Shown here one piece after another: positions 5,778 to 6,715 of a DNA stretch of 6,715 nucleotides. The stretch spans positions 1 through 6,715 of the forward strand of contig DAIDIM010000174.1 in NCBI GenBank assembly GCA_027459365.1. The letters are read 5' to 3'. Made by a program: the position numbers and the translations under genes. Numbering within the stretch: position 1 is the stretch's first letter; each line of letters opens with the position of its first letter. The DNA is from Chlamydiota bacterium (lineage in GTDB: Bacteria > Chlamydiota > Chlamydiia > Chlamydiales > SM23-39). The notes under the pieces were generated by a model, which made no database searches, was not told where the DNA came from, and worked only from the letters and a program-made list of their open reading frames with translations.

Positions 5778-6715
5778 AAAATACAAGTGTGTGGCTGATC
5801 TGTTCTGTAGCCCTTTTATTTTCTTTTGGCCTATTGATGGTATTCAATACTACTTCGGCCGAAATTTTAGAGCGCACGATCGATGGATCTACGCACGCTC
5901 CTTTATTACGGCAATTTCTCTATGGAGCAGTAGGGATTGGTGCTGGATTTTTGGTCTATTTTTTAGGGTATGAATCACTTTTGAAGTATAGCCCCATCCT
6001 ATTTGGAACTGCAGTTTGTTTGCTTATCATGCTCTATATTCCTGGAATGGGACAGACCATCAATGGATCGCGCAGATGGTTAGGAATAGCCGGTTTTTCT
6101 TTTCAGCCTTCGGAATGTGTGAAAATCCTGATCCCCCTTGTCTATATCCGCTGGTTTTTATCGAAACAAGAGATCCATTTTAAAGATTTTTTTCAGATTC
6201 TTAGCTTTTTAATGATTCCCATTCTCCTGATTTTATTACAACCTGACCATGGAACCACAGCCATCCTTTTATCCCTTCTTGTTGTCCTTTTTTTTCTAAC
6301 CAAGATCCGTTTAATCTACTGGGCGATCCCTCTGATGGTCATCATGGGTGTTGGGGTTTGGGGAGCCTTTCGAATTCCATATGTGCAGAGTCGAATTCAA
6401 GTCTATCTCCACCCAGAGCTTGATTTACGGGGTAAAGGGCATCAACCACATCAAGCCAAAATAGCGGCAGGTTCAGGAAAATTATGGGGTCGAGGTCTTG
6501 GAGAAAGTTTACAAAAGCTCAATTATTTACCCGAGGCGCGCAGCGACTATATTGCAGCCATTTTTGCAGAAGAGATGGGGTTTATCGGCATTTTGGGACT
6601 CATCTCTGTCTATCTTTCTCTGACTTTTTCCGGAGTGGTAATTGCGATGCGTGCAAAGGATCAAGCAGGGTATCTCATTGCCTCGATTTTGACCTTTTTG
6701 ATATCGATCCAAGCT
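5774..6715 (+). CDS. ftsW: SEDS-family septal peptidoglycan polymerase FtsW (3' end cut by window)
   Basis: The first 314 codons of a polytopic SEDS glycosyltransferase that links lipid II into glycan strands, normally together with a class B penicillin-binding protein at the septum. The frame stays open to the window edge, with perhaps 60-90 residues missing. Visible motifs are NGSRRWLG (97-104), FQPSE (110-114), QPDHGTT (156-162), WGRGLGES (238-245) and PEARSDYI (253-260). In this last motif D258 aligns with the essential Asp of E. coli FtsW (D297) as I recall the alignment. About nine membrane segments can be traced, with a large outer loop around 198-262. FtsW rather than RodA is chosen from the gene context and the LQKLNYLPEA stretch. 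The ATG overlaps the LysM stop (ATGA) and lacks a clear ribosome site, implying translational coupling. Confidence 0.95.
   Translation, partial: MKNTSVWLICSVALLFSFGLLMVFNTTSAEILERTIDGSTHAPLLRQFLYGAVGIGAGFLVYFLGYESLLKYSPILFGTAVCLLIMLYIPGMGQTINGSRRWLGIAGFSFQPSECVKILIPLVYIRWFLSKQEIHFKDFFQILSFLMIPILLILLQPDHGTTAILLSLLVVLFFLTKIRLIYWAIPLMVIMGVGVWGAFRIPYVQSRIQVYLHPELDLRGKGHQPHQAKIAAGSGKLWGRGLGESLQKLNYLPEARSDYIAAIFAEEMGFIGILGLISVYLSLTFSGVVIAMRAKDQAGYLIASILTFLISIQA

Noticed and set aside
5791..5973. Plus-strand frame overlapping the start of ftsW
   Set aside because: It is an out-of-frame reading of ftsW, whose own frame shows the SEDS motifs throughout.

Overview
The window reads as a piece of a Chlamydiota chromosome, most likely from an environmental (Parachlamydia/Waddlia/Simkania-like) lineage. 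The reason is the gene order murF-mraY-murD-LysM protein-ftsW, which is the chlamydial version of the division/cell-wall cluster. It starts at murF, and mraZ, mraW, ftsI and murE do not precede it. The coding style is AT-rich to moderate. Genus cannot be settled from these bases.

Left part, minus strand: the window opens inside a gene whose first nine codons lie at 27..1, driven by a consensus-like promoter (TTGACA, 16 bp, extended TATAAT). Behind that promoter lies a 450-residue protein gene (1456..104) that I do not recognise. It is rich in Ser/Thr/Pro/Ala, mostly low complexity, with two copies of a conserved 26-residue element, one probable globular region near residues 288-390, a charged helix and an alanine-rich tail.

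Middle: a very AT-rich divergent spacer (about 1457-1652) separates that gene from the cell-wall operon. It holds candidate promoters for both directions and a perfect tandem 11-bp repeat carrying two helically phased A5 tracts.

Right part, plus strand: five genes follow without gaps. MurF adds D-Ala-D-Ala to the UDP-MurNAc-tripeptide, MraY moves the finished UDP-MurNAc-pentapeptide to undecaprenyl phosphate (lipid I), and MurD adds D-Glu earlier in the same path. A membrane-anchored double-LysM protein probably binds the glycan in the periplasm, and FtsW (cut by the window end) polymerises lipid II at the septum. Every junction overlaps (19, 4, 28 and 4 nt), so the set is probably one transcript with translational coupling. 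Catalytic residues are kept in all the enzymes, which points to working peptidoglycan synthesis.

Oddities worth checking are a MurD about 45 residues short in its central domain with the usual paired Asn replaced, a MraY with an enlarged extracytoplasmic loop, an uncertain MurF start, and the repeat-bearing unknown protein. I see no mobile element, CRISPR array, tRNA, rRNA or clear intrinsic terminator, and nothing that makes a convincing new multi-gene system.
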